Below, one piece after another: positions 21,430 through 32,495 of a stretch of DNA of 64,000 nt; the first letter of the stretch is position 1, and each line of letters starts with the position of its first letter. A program made the position numbers and the translations under genes. Source of the stretch: Isochrysis galbana (taxonomy: Eukaryota > Haptophyta > Isochrysidales > Isochrysidaceae); assembly GCA_018136815.1 (NCBI GenBank), contig CM030940.1, forward strand, positions 4,054,245-4,118,244. Reading direction: 5' to 3'. The notes beneath the pieces are model-generated. The model was given only the letters and a program-made list of their open reading frames with translations. It was not told the DNA's origin and did no database searches.

Positions 21430-22560
21430 TCCCCTCCGGGGGGCTTGTCGACAGCTTGTCGGTCCGTCATCCCCATCCCCATGCCCATGCTCTGCCTTTT
21501 GGCATGAGCTAGGCATTCATCAACATCAACATAGCCCAGACCCCTATTGGGCGCGGGTCGCGAGTAAGGCTGTGAACACCCACCGGCCATACCAAACGTG
21601 TTTCAACCTGGTAGTGGCCCACGGCTACATAGGCTGGTAGTGTTAGTGGACTATAGCTACATAGATTGGTAGTGTTAGTGGCGAAAGTGGTGGGTGTTAA
21701 CATGTTAACACTGTTAACACGTTAACACCTTACTTCTAGAGCGGGCCGAACATGGGCATAAAAATGGTGGGGTAGGAGTACGCAAGCGCAGAGGCAGGGG
21801 GGGGGCGGGGCGCGGAAGGGAACAGTCGGGCAAGCGCAAGCGCAAGCAAAGGGAAAGCGGCGACGGCACCGGATGAGACAGAGATAGAAGTCAGACAGAG
21901 ACATATGAGGTGGGCGCAGAAGGCAGAAGGGGAAGGGGAGGGGGAGAGGGGGAAGGAAATCTGCGGAGGGGGGGGGGGGGGAGAATCTGCGGAGGGGGGG
22001 GGGGGGAAGGAAATCTGCGGGGGGGGGTTCTGAATGCGAGGGGCCCAGTTCTGCCACCTCCATTACTTACTTAAACGCGTGGACAATTACCATAACAAGT
22101 AACAAGCAACAGTAAAAATAAAACTCAAATCTTCGAATTTCGAGACGAAAATCGGCGAACCAGGACTTGAGTCCAGGGAGAATCCGAATCTGCAAGCCTT
22201 ACGCGACCACGACGAGCATAGAAGACGGAATATAACGAACAAGGCTCGTGATCATGCCGAAATATTCATGCCAAAAGGCCTGAGGCCTGAATACAACACT
22301 GTTTAACACAGCGGCAAAAGGGGCCATTACCACCATGTTAACACCTTGCGGCAAAATTGCTACATAGATGGTTAGTGTTAGTGCCCGAGGCACTAACACT
22401 ATCAGGGTGGTAGTGTTAAATGCTTGTGTGTTTGGGTGTTAACTGGTTAACACTTTAACTGGTTCACAGCCCTAGTCGCGAGCTGCACTCCTACGCCCGC
22501 GTTCAGCCTGCCCGCAGCTTGCCCTCGAGCCGACTCCCCCTCCCCCCCAATCCGATTGGC
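21430..22560 (-). repeat. Dispersed repeat family C, copy 2 (split by hAT-like element)
   Basis: With 21565-22474 removed, the minus strand reads continuously as family C: GGCTCGAGGGCAAGC, then GCAGCTCGCGACCCGCGCCC, then AATAGGGGTCTGGGC and ATGCCAAAAGGCAGAGC. It matches 3360-3520 and 28870-29010. Confidence 0.7.
21565..22474. mobile_element. Non-autonomous hAT-like DNA transposon (910 bp)
   Basis: It is bounded by imperfect terminal inverted repeats TAAGGCTGTGAAC (21565) and, on the other strand, TAGGGCTGTGAAC (22474). An exact 8-bp target-site duplication GTCGCGAG lies at 21557-21564 and 22475-22482. Eight-base duplications with TAGGG-type ends are typical of hAT elements. Subterminal zones carry repeated TAGTGTTAGTG and GTTAACAC motifs on both sides, as expected for transposase binding. 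There is no transposase frame inside; the centre is low-complexity. The uninterrupted target exists in the other family C copies. Confidence 0.85.
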
Positions 22561-22639
22561 CAATCCCTGGATCCCAGGTCCTGGTCCTGGTCGCCAGTCG
22601 CAGTCGCCAGTTGCCAGCCTAGATGGGACGAAATACGTA

Positions 22640-22800
22640 TTTACCGTATTTGGCTAGAGGCTAGAGGCTAGAGGCCAAATACATATGTACATATGTAGTA
22701 GGCTGTATTTGAAGCGCGTCCTGGGTTGTAGGCCTCGAATGTATTTGAAATGTATTTGGCAGGAGGTCAAATACATATGTATTTGGCTGTATTTGCAGGC
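22640..22800. repeat. AT-rich short repeats
   Basis: GGCTAGA is repeated three times, followed by several copies of CAAATACATATGTATTTG-like palindromes and TGTATTTG. No coding potential. Confidence 0.5.
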
Positions 22801-23255
22801 CCCAGCACCGTATTTCTTATTTCTTATTTCCCATCCAGGGTTGCCAGGCCTCTGGGCGGCACCCATGGCCGGCGAGGCGAGCGTGGGAGAGGCGGGAGGG
22901 GGGGGGGGGGGGGGGCAGGGACCAGGGGGACTGAGGCCAAATCCGCGAGAGGCGCGGCGAGAGTATTTTGTTTTCCTCCCCCCCCCCCTCCGACCATTTA
23001 ATTAAACTCTCGTACGCACTAAACTACACTACATACTACTACACTACTCCTACTACTCTACTCTAGACTCTACTAGAGTAGTACTCTATGTCAGCCTCTC
23101 GCGTGGGGCGCCCTCCCCCCCCCCACCCCGCCTCTCGCACGGCGTGGCGGGCGCCCTCGCCCTCGCCTCCCTCTCCGCCCCTCCCCTCCCCCCCCCCCCC
23201 CCCCCCCCCCCTTCTCACCCGCGCCCCCCCTCCAACCCCCACGGCACTACGCGCG

Positions 23256-25808
23256 ATGGACCTCTTCACCGCAGACGAGACCCTCGAGCCGCGCCCAATC
23301 TCACCGCAGCTGTCGGCCGAATCACTCGAGGCAGCCTCCTCACCGTGCTTCTCATTCGGCGAGGCCGTGCCGCCCATTCCCATCCGCCCCAAGCCCGCCA
23401 AGAAGGGCAGCAGGCAGAGCCAGCCGTCTGTGCCGCCGCAGCTGGCGCACGTGGCGGCCGAGCTCGCTCAGATCGACCAGACGGATGACGCACCGGTGAT
23501 GGCGCAGCTCAGAGTAAAGGACCTTCACAACATGACTGAACAGATACGAGAGATCGAGAAGGCGCGTCGCCGAGCAAGCGAGCGCTCGCCGCGTGGAGGC
23601 TGGTTGACACACTGGTAGCCGCTAGGCGGGCCGCATTGCCGTCCTGTCCTTCAGGCCGCAGCCGTGGCTCAACCCAAGCCCTCCCTGAACGCCGCCTTCG
23701 TATTGCAGACTGCACTTGAACTGGCTCGTGACGAGGGGCGCGACTACTTCCGTCTGCGCTCACTGCTACGAAACCTGTGCGGCGGTCAACGCCCCGTCTT
23801 GCGATTTGCCCAATGGCTGAGCACCCATAGGCCATGACAGCCTCGCGCACTGTCCCTTCTGCCTGACCACATGGGTGCCGCACACTATCGGCTTCTCGCT
23901 TGCTAGTATGCAGCGTTTGGCCCGTACGCACCAGTCCTTGTCGTCACTCACCCGCATGCCACTCGCAAATAGGACGGGCCTACCGCCGGATGAAGCCATT
24001 CGGGCAGAAGCGACTGCTCCCGTGCTCGAGGTGCGACCCAGTACTGCCAAGGCCGCACCATGCGTCATGAGTCCAGCGTGCACGCTATCGTCATTATACT
24101 GCAATGTGCATGACTTTGGATTTGCTCATGGGCTACACAGCCCAAGCCGGGATCCGTCCTAACCGCCCTCCACGCCCACATCACCATCACCTGGCAGCGG
24201 ATCTGCTGCACCCTGCTACCCTTGCATTGATGCTCTCTGCCTCTCGTTGTCACAACAGTCATCGATCCTCGACCATATCGAGCCTCACTCAAAGATCGAG
24301 TCGGAGTCGGAGGTGGCCATCAAGGGCGAACAGCGCCGTGCAGTCATCATTGAGCTTCGGAAGCAGCAGGCAGCAGTTGAACGGTTGACTGCCATGCAGC
24401 GGACTGGAATCACGAACAACACCGCGGTGCGCAGCAGCCGCCTGGGCGGAAATGGCGCCGGGAATGGCCGGATAGGCCCCGGCCACATCGAGCATGTCAA
24501 AGGAGGCGGTGGCAGCGAGGTGGGGTCAAGGACCAAGACGAGTAACGTTGGGTCGTCAAGCAGTGGCAGTTGGAGGAAGTCTGGCGTAAGCAAAGTCAGC
24601 ATCAAGGATGGGACGGCTAGGGTGAATCGGCAAAAGATCGAAACGGCAAATCCACGGGCTTGTTGTAGAGGCGACAGCCAACGGGGCCATGCGATCGATG
24701 AGCCGAATAGGTCAGTTCTTGCGGAAGAGCTGACACTGAGGGAACCCGCCGGTGCTTATGACGCTGGCAGCGACACAAACCGAAGCAGGGTTGGGGCTTA
24801 TGATAGACTCAGCGCGGGATACAGGGGTATCGGCGCGAGCGGCGTCAACACTGGCGCAGCAGCTGGTATCGGCTCGGGCAGCAATCTGTGCACAGATGGC
24901 GGTATGTGTACGGGCGGCGGCATATGCGCAAGCGGCGGCATGTGCGCAGGCGGCGGCATTTGCGCAGGCGGCGGCATGGGCAGAGGCGGCGGCATGGGCG
25001 GAGGTGGCAAGATGAGCGCGGGCGGCAGCATGGTAGCGGGGGGTAGTATGGGCCCGGGAGTCGGCATGGGCGCGGGCAGCAGTTTGAGTGCTCCCGTGCA
25101 CGGTGGCAACATGCACATGCCGACAAACGGATATATGAGTGCAGGACCGATGACAAGCATGCACCATCCCGAGATAACGAGCTACCAGCCCCGGTACAGC
25201 GGGAACTACGTCTGTACGGGCTTGTGCAGTGTCGCATGCCCACCGTATGCGTCGCAGCCACAGATGCATCAACAGTTGTATCTGAGCAATGGGATGGGGC
25301 ACAGTGGCGAGTACATGCCACAACATCCGGAATACCATCGCCCGGGCGGGCACATGCAGTTGGAATATCCCCACTCGTACCTGGTCGGCCACATTATGAG
25401 TCAGCCATCGCCACAATACATGCCCACGCACATGCAGGTGCGTTCCATCTCATTGCGAACCCATCTGCGGCACGATGCGAGTGTGATTTCCACATGACGC
25501 GCGGCGTTGCCCCAACAACCTTACCAACTCTCACTTTCGCTTCTTTGCATCATGGTCTAAGTGTCCCACCTCACCCATCTCTGATGGGCGCATCTGCTTC
25601 ACCAACTTCCGGTCCCCATCCGGCGATTCCGCAGGCCTACCAGCCGGTTCACCCTGCTTACGCTCCGGCTGCATCAACGGGCGGCTTGAGTGTTCGCACC
25701 GTCGGCCAGTGTACAAGCTCTAGACCAGCCAACGTTGCCTTCACAATGACCGCTGGTCCCTTTTCTTGTTCGTCGAGAGGGCCACCGTCACCACGTCACT
25801 ATCGATGA
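23256..25808 (+). CDS. Hypothetical Gly/Met-rich protein with short coiled coils, spliced
   Basis: I start at ATG 23256 (MDLFTADETLEPRPISPQLS), which follows an in-frame poly-C leader. Exon 1 ends near 23610 with a charged helix (LHNMTEQIREIEKARRRASE). A short exon after an acceptor at about 23708 gives ALELARDEGRDYFRLRSLLR and NLCGG. The large exon 24259-25437 begins SSILDHIEPHSKIES, has a helix (RAVIIELRKQQAAVERLTAM) and then a low-complexity GGGM/ICAGGG zone and a Met/Pro/His/Tyr-rich zone, ending at the donor GTGCGT. A last exon near 25560-25808 continues the Pro/Ala/Ser-rich composition. No family is recognised; it may be a scaffold or RNA-associated protein. Exon 1 and 2 borders are approximate. 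Confidence 0.55.
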
Positions 25809-26433
25809 GAGCGCTGTGGCTGTGACGTGCAATCGCTGGTCCTAGGGGTATTGCCGTTTGAGCCATCTTTATGTCATGGGCAGCAGGTTCATGGATAATT
25901 GGATTGTAGCTAGGATTTTCTTGCCTGTGAGGAAGGTTCCGCTGTTTCGCTTCCATGGTGATCCGGGCTTGAGTGCAACTCGCAGGGCACTACTGGTCAC
26001 ACTACTGTTACGCACGTCATACTTCCCAATTCAAAGACAGTCGAACGATGACTATGCCACCCCGTCCCGCGTGCTTGTTTTGTTGTGATGCTTTCTTCCA
26101 CATCGCTTGTTTGTGGCTTAAGCCATTGTGGGCTTAAGCTGTTGTGCGAGCTTCAGCTTCAGTCGGCCACTTCCGTGGCACTCGACATTACATCGCATGC
26201 GTAACATGAACTTAAGCGATCGCCCTTGATCGCTTGCGTCCGATGGCTTGATTGGAGGTTTTGGATTGGAATCTACGAAAAACAACTTCGTCATTGCCTC
26301 TCCTTACTCATGTTTGGGGGCTTATGTTTGAGGGCTTAGAATGCTGCTTTCCTCGAGGGGGCGCATTTCGAGCGCGCAAGGGTGACAGCCTCATTGAGCT
26401 CTCTGATTATGTCCACTCTACGAGAAAGGAGGG

Positions 26434-26870
26434 ACAACTAAGTTTATACTTGGTCGCGATGGAGCGCGCCGGCGCGACTCCCCTCTCTTTCGGGCCCCCC
26501 TCCGAGGGCGGCCCCCCTGCCCACATGGACCTGTCGCTGGCAAAGCGACCGCGTCCGCCCTCAGAGGCCGAACAGGTGCGCGCGACCCCGGTCGCGACAC
26601 ACGGCCCGTGGCCTCGGCCACACCACACACAACAGCCATGCTGGCCCTCCCCATGGGAGACAGCAGACTGCAGGACACAGAGCGACAGCGTCAGACAGGG
26701 AAGACCTGCACCCCACTGGGCATGCCTTATGGCAGAGGCCCCTCTCATCCCGATGGGGGTCGCGCCGCCTCGGCGACGCGGCCCGCAGCCGGGTGGCCCT
26801 TATGGGCACAACAGCGAACTCCTTCGAGGCGGTGGGCTGAGAGGCGGGGGCGGCGAAAAGCGGCGCCTTG
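26434..26870 (+). repeat. Family H-related copy with terminal hairpin
   Basis: It starts with CAACTAAGTTTATACTTGGT and continues CGCGATGGAGCGCGCC, GCGACTCCCCTCTC and TTTCGGGCCCCCCTCCGAGG. The same sequence in inverse orientation is at 28760-28850. It is a divergent subfamily sharing only the hairpin end with the 34.8-kb copy. Confidence 0.6.
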
Positions 26871-26873
26871 TCA

Positions 26874-27033
26874 TCAATCAAGCGTCTTGTATTTGATGAG
26901 AATTGGGGCTTGGATGCCGATGAGCTGAAAGCTTGTGGTGTCCTGGAAGGCGGCGCGGAATTGGTTTGCGCAGTCTGCCATGACGAGAATCTCCCATGGC
27001 CCGGAGGCGCTCTTCGCAATGTAGTCTGGCTCG
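26874..27033 (-). pseudogene. C-terminal coding fragment cut by a family H insertion
   Basis: The minus strand reads VVEPDYIAKSASGPWEILVM, ADCANQFRAAFQDTTSFQLI and GIQAPILIKYKTLD, then stop. The composition is ordinary protein. Just upstream, at 27037, the family H hairpin begins and the frame passes into repeat sequence, so the gene has lost its 5' part. I do not recognise the protein. Confidence 0.45.
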
Positions 27034-27036
27034 ACA

Positions 27037-27550
27037 ACTAAAAGTTTATACTTAGTTCGCCCATGGGGGGGGCACGAGCCCCCCTCTCTCTCCACTCCTC
27101 CCCTGCCAGGGGGGAGGAACCACCCACTCTCCTGGCACGCCTGATGGCCTGCTAGGAGCACACTGCCATGCTGACCCATCCCTCTCCCCACAGGCACGCC
27201 TGATTCGCCCGCCCTGGCCTGTCGTGGCCAGCCCATCCCTCTTACCAGCCCCTCCTCCCCCTGGGCCCCCCTGTTCAGGACCCCCCAGCCAGCTCCAGTC
27301 GACCCGCAGGGGCTCGGAGCGCCAGCGAGGGAGAGGCAGGAGGGGCCAGGGCCATGCCCCAGCCTCACTTGCTCCCTGAGCTGTGCTCCCAGGCCCCTGC
27401 AGGCCACCTGGGGACCTGAAGAGGGGCCGCAGGCGCGCGCCATGGGCCCCCGCCGCAGGGAAGAGAGGAGGAAAAGGGAAGAGGGAGGGGAGGGGGGAGC
27501 GGCAGCTCTCCCCTCCGGCAGATACGTGTCTTCTCGCCCCGTTTGGGTAA
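27037..27550 (+). repeat. Family H copy 3
   Basis: Hairpin end AACTAAAAGTTTATACTTAG at 27037, then CGCCCATGGGGG, GGAGGAACCACCC, CTGGCACGCCTGATGG and GAGCGCCAGCGAGGGAGAGG, homologous over about 500 bp to 34813-35270 and, inverted, to 43934-43430. It shares GTTTGGGTAAGAG with the latter at its inner limit. I could not find a target-site duplication for this copy. Confidence 0.75.
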
Positions 27551-27565
27551 GAGAGAGAAGAAAAA

Positions 27566-28130
27566 AAACATGGCAGAATAAACAAATGGGTAAAACACCC
27601 GCAGTACCCCATACACGAAGCGGACAACGCGACACGCACGATGGGGACCGGCCTCCTCCATTGGACGGCGCACGTGAAAGCTCTCCAAGCGAAATGGATA
27701 CTGAACTACCTCAACGCGAGGAGGGCCGTATGGAAACACGCGCTAGACGCGTGGTTCTGCCGTACAGGACTAGGCCGAGGGGCCGTCCTCTCTACGATCC
27801 CCCCAAAGACGCTCACGCGGAGCATCAGAGGTAACCCGGCGCTGCCGGCATTCTGGAAGGACGCCCTAGCAAACTTCAGAGCCCTAAGGATAAACCGCTC
27901 GCTTCTCTCCATAGAAGGAGCGCTTTCGCAGCCACTGTGGCGCAACAGGCACGAACCCCCGCCGATCACCCGCGCCGCGTGGATCAGCCTGTGGGAATCC
28001 CTAAACACGCACGTCGCGCACAACGTATACAAGGACGACAAATTCACAGTGGGGCAGAACAAGACGGGGGTTCTGTACCCTGGTGACCAAGACGGACACT
28101 GCTGTTGGAAGAGAACGACGCGAGGCGGGT
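27566..28130 (+). pseudogene. Non-LTR (LINE-type) retrotransposon reverse-transcriptase C-terminal fragment
   Basis: The frame gives INKWVKHPQYPIHEADNATR, then GLLHWTAHVKALQAKWILNY and LNARRAVWKHALDAW. Later come LPAFWKDALANFRAL, LSQPLWRN and AAWISLWESLNTH. The succession 'GL-L-W--H--ALQAKW---YL--R--PWK--L' and 'PLW-N' is the well-known segment just after the RT domain of plant-type LINEs and related reverse transcriptases. No palm motif or endonuclease is present, so this is a 5'-truncated fragment. The frame degenerates into purine repeats after about 28130. Confidence 0.7.
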
Positions 28131-28339
28131 GGGAAGGGCAGCGGGCGGAGAGCGCACAGTGGAGAGAGAGAGGAAACGCGGCGGCGAGAGGGGAAGCGGC
28201 GCGGCGAGGCCGAGGGGAGGGAGAAGAAGGTGGAGAGGAAGTGGCGTCAATGAGCGGCGGGCGAGGGGGGGGGCGGTGCGGCGGGGGGGGGGGGGGCGGT
28301 GCGGCGGGGGGGGGGCGGTGCGGGGGGGGGGGGGGGCGG

Positions 28340-28610
28340 CAGTGTCGAAAAAAAAACTTCTTAATAATCTCGCCGCGCGCGCGACCCTGCACAGTATCTA
28401 CGCAGCCACGCCCGCTTCCCTTCCCTCCCCCTCCACCTGCCTTACGGCTCGTCCCCTCGTGCTCTACCTAGGGGCTGGGTGTAGTGGGTTTCCAGTGGCA
28501 GACGGTGTGTACCGATTCTCGACGGCCTGGTTCTCACCTTCCTCCTGTGCCATCGGGCTACCGGCTGATGTGTGTTTGTTCCTTGTGCTGGGCGTCAGGC
28601 AACTGTGGTC
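28340..28610 (+). repeat. Dispersed repeat family E, copy 1
   Basis: It begins with an A-run and CTTCTTAATAATCTCGCCGC, then GCAGCCACGCCCGCTTCCCT and GTCCCCTCGTGCTCTAC. It matches 34565-34796, which precedes the family H copy there. The opening AATCTCGCCGCGC...CGCG also resembles the inner ends of family H (35530, 36650) and 37590-37615. Confidence 0.65.
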
Positions 28611-28759
28611 ATTGTGACTGAGGTCTGTCGTCGGTTGGTCGGCTCGCTACTAGCGGCTAGGGGTCGCTTGGTTAGGCAAGACGCTCTGCTATGTTGAGGG
28701 CTTTCGCTACCAGAGATAGATTCGTGTTCATTACCAGGGCGCCTTTGTTGTTAGTTGAA

Positions 28760-29095
28760 AAGACAGGGGCGCCCTCGGCGGGGGGCCCGAAGGAGAGGGG
28801 AGTCGCGTCGGCGCGCTCCATCGCGTCTAAGTATAAACTTAGTTGCCCAGCGACCTCTGTATGTATGCCTGGCGACCAGGGAAGGGGGGGGAGTCAGCTC
28901 GAGGGCAGGCCCAGTATGGGCGTGGGAGTGCGAGTCTCGGCCCGCGCCCACTAGGGGTCTGGGCCAGAGTGTTGATTGCCCAGCCCTTGCCAAAGGGCAG
29001 GGGCTGTGGTTGATTGTACGGGCCCACCCCGGGGGGTGTCCGCGATGGAGAGAGGGGGGCGCGAGGCCCCCATTGACCCCCACTTATAAAGTAGG
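28760..29095 (+). repeat. Family H-related hairpin end joined to family C copy 3
   Basis: 28760-28850 is the inverse of 26434-26520 and ends in the hairpin TAAGTATAAACTTAGTTG. 28850-29095 is family C (CCTGGCGACCAGG, GAGTCAGCTCGAGGGCAGGC, CCCGCGCCCACTAGGGG), ending CCCACTTATAAAGTAGGTTG, itself hairpin-like. Confidence 0.6.
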
Positions 29096-29466
29096 TTGAG
29101 CGCCGCCCCCCAAGAGCGAGCGCCACCCCTCAAACTCGCAGCCCGCTTCTCGAAAGGGCTCAAACTTGTGACGCGCTCAAGAAGCCGCCCAAACTTCTAG
29201 TAGTAGAAGTATTGACTTAGGCCTAACTACAGCACGCAACACGAGCGCGCACGTCATACTGCTTGGATTGCGCCATTCGAACATGAAGGTAGCCTCTGCG
29301 CCGCCACTACACGCTCGACTCCACAACTACGACAAGGCATCGTGCTGCTAGGGTGATGCTTCATCGTGCAGAAATAGGCCAACTACGACCACTTACCGGT
29401 TTTCATAGCGGGCGCCCATGCCTAAGACTCGGCCAAACTTCTTGCGTATTGCTAATCTACTGCCAA

Positions 29467-32400
29467 TCAAATGCTTGTGCCGCCATCCAGAAACTTCTCC
29501 TCAAGGTGCCCCTGGAGCGCAGCGACGACGATCGATCCATCGTCGCACGCACATGCGAGAAAGCGCATCCCCGCGCTGATTGCAGTGCATCGCACGCAAC
29601 TTGCAAGAACTTGTTGCGAGTGTGGACCTTTGCTGGCAGGTAGTAACAGCGTCGCCACGGGATCATTAGATGCGCGATCTAGGCGCCAAAGACGCACCTA
29701 AAGGCAAGAGACGTGCATGCACCGGTACAGCAACCGTGGAGTTGATGAGATGTCGCGAGCATGTGTTGTTGAAGCAGTGGGAACTAGACATTACGAGCGA
29801 TTGATCAATCTTGAAGGGTGGAGTGTGTGGAGCTGAGCTCTGGTGAAATCCACGGCCAAATCAAGCTCACCTGCCCCTTGTAATTCCCGACTGCGAGGAG
29901 GCGACGCGTTGGGTCTAGCTGCTGGCGCAAAAACCATATGTTCGATAAAGCGTGAAAATGAAGCCGTCGCTTCGCCTGTTGTTCCGCGTTCAAGGAGGGC
30001 CAATTAGTTGTTCAACAATATGATCAAGATCAGCGGCAGCATCGTGTTTGGTGACATGCGGCGCAACCCGTACCGCACGATGCCAGGGTGAGCCATAAGG
30101 GGGCCATGCTTGGCTGGCCAACTTCCATCTGGTCCAATCCTTTCTAGCCCATGCAAGACTGGCCCCTCGCAGTCCAACACTAGCCATTGTAACGGGTGAA
30201 TGACTAGCCAAACCCCCAAGTGAGGCATCGTTGCTTGCCCTGCCCGCTCACCTGGAACTCAACCAGCCCTCTGCGCTCCGCGCCTCGTTGCTCAGTTCCA
30301 TAATAAGCAACAGGGGTCGACAACTGAGATGGGATAACCTCCGCCTCAGGGCCGTTGATCGCTGCCTTGCTCTTCACGCTTACATCCCTTTCCCCTGTAC
30401 CTTGGCCGCTGCCGACGATGCGCTTTTCAGCCTCGCCGCAGCTGCTTCCTCCTCTGGCAGACGGTATCGAGGACGGTGGGGGTGACCATAGGGCTATCCC
30501 ACCCTCGCTGCCCCTAGACAGCAATTGACCTTCGAATAAGAAATGTACCGAATCGACGTAAGCAAGAGAGGTGCCTCCCATTCCGGCATGGGCGGATTTG
30601 CTCATCGTCGACGGTAGATCATCATCGCCACCGGTTTCAAAAGCCGTGCTCGCCTCCCCGGATCCTCCATGATCGCTGACTGAGGCACTTGCATCAGGAA
30701 GAGCATGGTTTGGCGGCATCTTCTGCCCGTCTTCCTGCCATGCCAATGACTCACATGAGGATGTCCGGGACTGCCGTGACAGTGACTCATAACGTGATGA
30801 TGTAGACTGCGGTATGCTCGTCGGTTTGGCGCTCCCGGCAGCAATAGCGCTAGGCTCGTTGCCGGTCGACGACCACAAGCAGGCCACGGATGACAATAAT
30901 GCCCTAGACGATGATGGTGGTGCCGAGAGCGGCAGACAGTCCGAGGCTGATGATGGGACTGAGACTTCCGAACGTGGCAAGGCCGCCGGGCACATTTGCT
31001 TTCTAGCAGCGGGAGGCCTTTCCATCAGGTGCATGCGACGGACGGTGCATAACGGGAATTGTACTATTGCTGCGGGCAGTCGCCGAGACGAGAGGGCCGA
31101 CCCCGAATGTCCCGATGCCTTTGACCCTCCCTGCTTTGCGTGCTCGTCCGCGACGGCATCGGCGGCGGCGATTCGGGATATAATTTGGTGGTCAGTAATG
31201 CTCCATAACTTTATGGTACCGTCGACGCCCGCAGAAGCAAGAGCGGAAGCACACGGGGAGAAGTCGATGGAAAGGACTGCCTCGAGATGGCCGCGCTCTC
31301 CTGAGGATCGCACAGATGAGGCAACGATGAAGCCAGAGTGATCGAGAAGGCTGCTAGGCAAAAAGGGGTGCAAAAACGAATCACCCGGTGCTGAAATGCA
31401 AGGTCGCATTTGGGCGGGCGACGGATCGGCCCATGGGAGGAGACTTTAGAGGTCACGACGTCATAGTACCACTTGCAGCACCCCTGCAACCCACCTGCAA
31501 AGACGGCGATGCATTGCGTAGAGCGCAGATGCCACAGCCGTATGCTTTCATCTCGCGACGCGGATGCGAGCAAATAGGACGACATACTCCGTGCAGTCTG
31601 AGCCGTCTGGTGAGAAGGCCCTGCATTCTGGTCAGCAGAGAGGGGAGCACTCGCGCATCGTGACTGACCAGCCGATATAGATACCTCGTGCCCGGCAAAA
31701 TTAGCTGGGGAGCTGTCCACGGCAGCGCCGGGAAGAAATCGCAACTCGTAGATGGGTGCGCCATGCCCCTGAAGAGTCGCGACGACGGTGGCGGTGTTGG
31801 CGTCAATCAATTTGATGTGGCGCTGCTCGCCACCAACAGCAATTAGAGAATGATGCGAATCATCGTCTAGCACTGAGGAGAGGCGCAGAGCATAGGGAGC
31901 GAGGTCAGTCAGGCACTGGAAGAATGCGTCAAAGCGCGAGGCTCGAAGGGTTCGAGCGATGCGAGGCCATCTGACCGTGCCCAGAAGGATGCTTAATGGC
32001 AAGGCTGGTGCCGCGCCTCCCACACCGCCGGCAGCCCCCCTGCCGTGCCCTCATATGCGGATGGGCAAGGACACATCGCCCCGGCTGCCCCGCAGACGCA
32101 CCCCATTCGCATGCGTAGAAGCTCTCCTCCTCATCGGCGTCGATGTACCTCTGTATGGCCTTGAGCTCGGCCACGGGCTCAGAGGGCAGGCTGGACCGCT
32201 TGCGCTTCTTCGAGCGCTTAGACGGAGGTGCGGGCACACCCTTATCCTGCGCCGCGCCGTCGTGCGCCTCTGGCTTGGCCTGGCTGGCCCCATCGGCCTG
32301 GTCAGCCTCGTTTGGCTCAGTGGCCTCGGGAGCGGCTGCAAGCGGCTCGATCCGGTACACGATCAGGTTGCGCCCGCCGACGGTGGCGAAGACGTGACGG

Positions 32401-32495
32401 TGCGTGTAGTCCAGCTGGTTGAAGACACAGGCGTAGATCTGCTCGCCGTGCGGCTCGGCCACGCGGAGCATCGTGCCGAGCCGCAGTGGGGCCAT
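29467..32495 (-). CDS. EED: Polycomb repressive complex 2 WD40 subunit EED/ESC
   Basis: Five exons: 32495-32075, 31872-31495, 31300-30252, 29975-29871 and 29697-29467, summing to 2184 nt, 727 aa (human EED is 441). Matches run in order along EED: HVFATVGGRNLIVYRIEP, AIQRYIDADEEESFYACEW, SLIAVGGEQRHIKLIDANTA, ASRDESIRLWHLRSTQCIAV, HLEAVLSIDFSPCASALASA, VDGTIKLWSI, YVDSVHFLFEGQLLSRGSEG, RRLLAVGNYKGQVRLWRLDR and FLACACDDGSIV. EED binds trimethyl-lysine and activates the EZH2 methyltransferase that lays H3K27me3. The excess length comes from a basic insert in blade 1 (SKRSKKRKRSS) and a large Ser-rich, probably disordered insert of over 200 residues in exon 3. It is divergent from the DHHC gene across about 620 bp. 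Confidence 0.93.

Noticed and set aside
24712..25431. 239-codon minus-strand His/Ala-rich frame
   Set aside because: It is a shadow of the Gly/Met-rich repeats of the plus-strand gene at 23256-25808.
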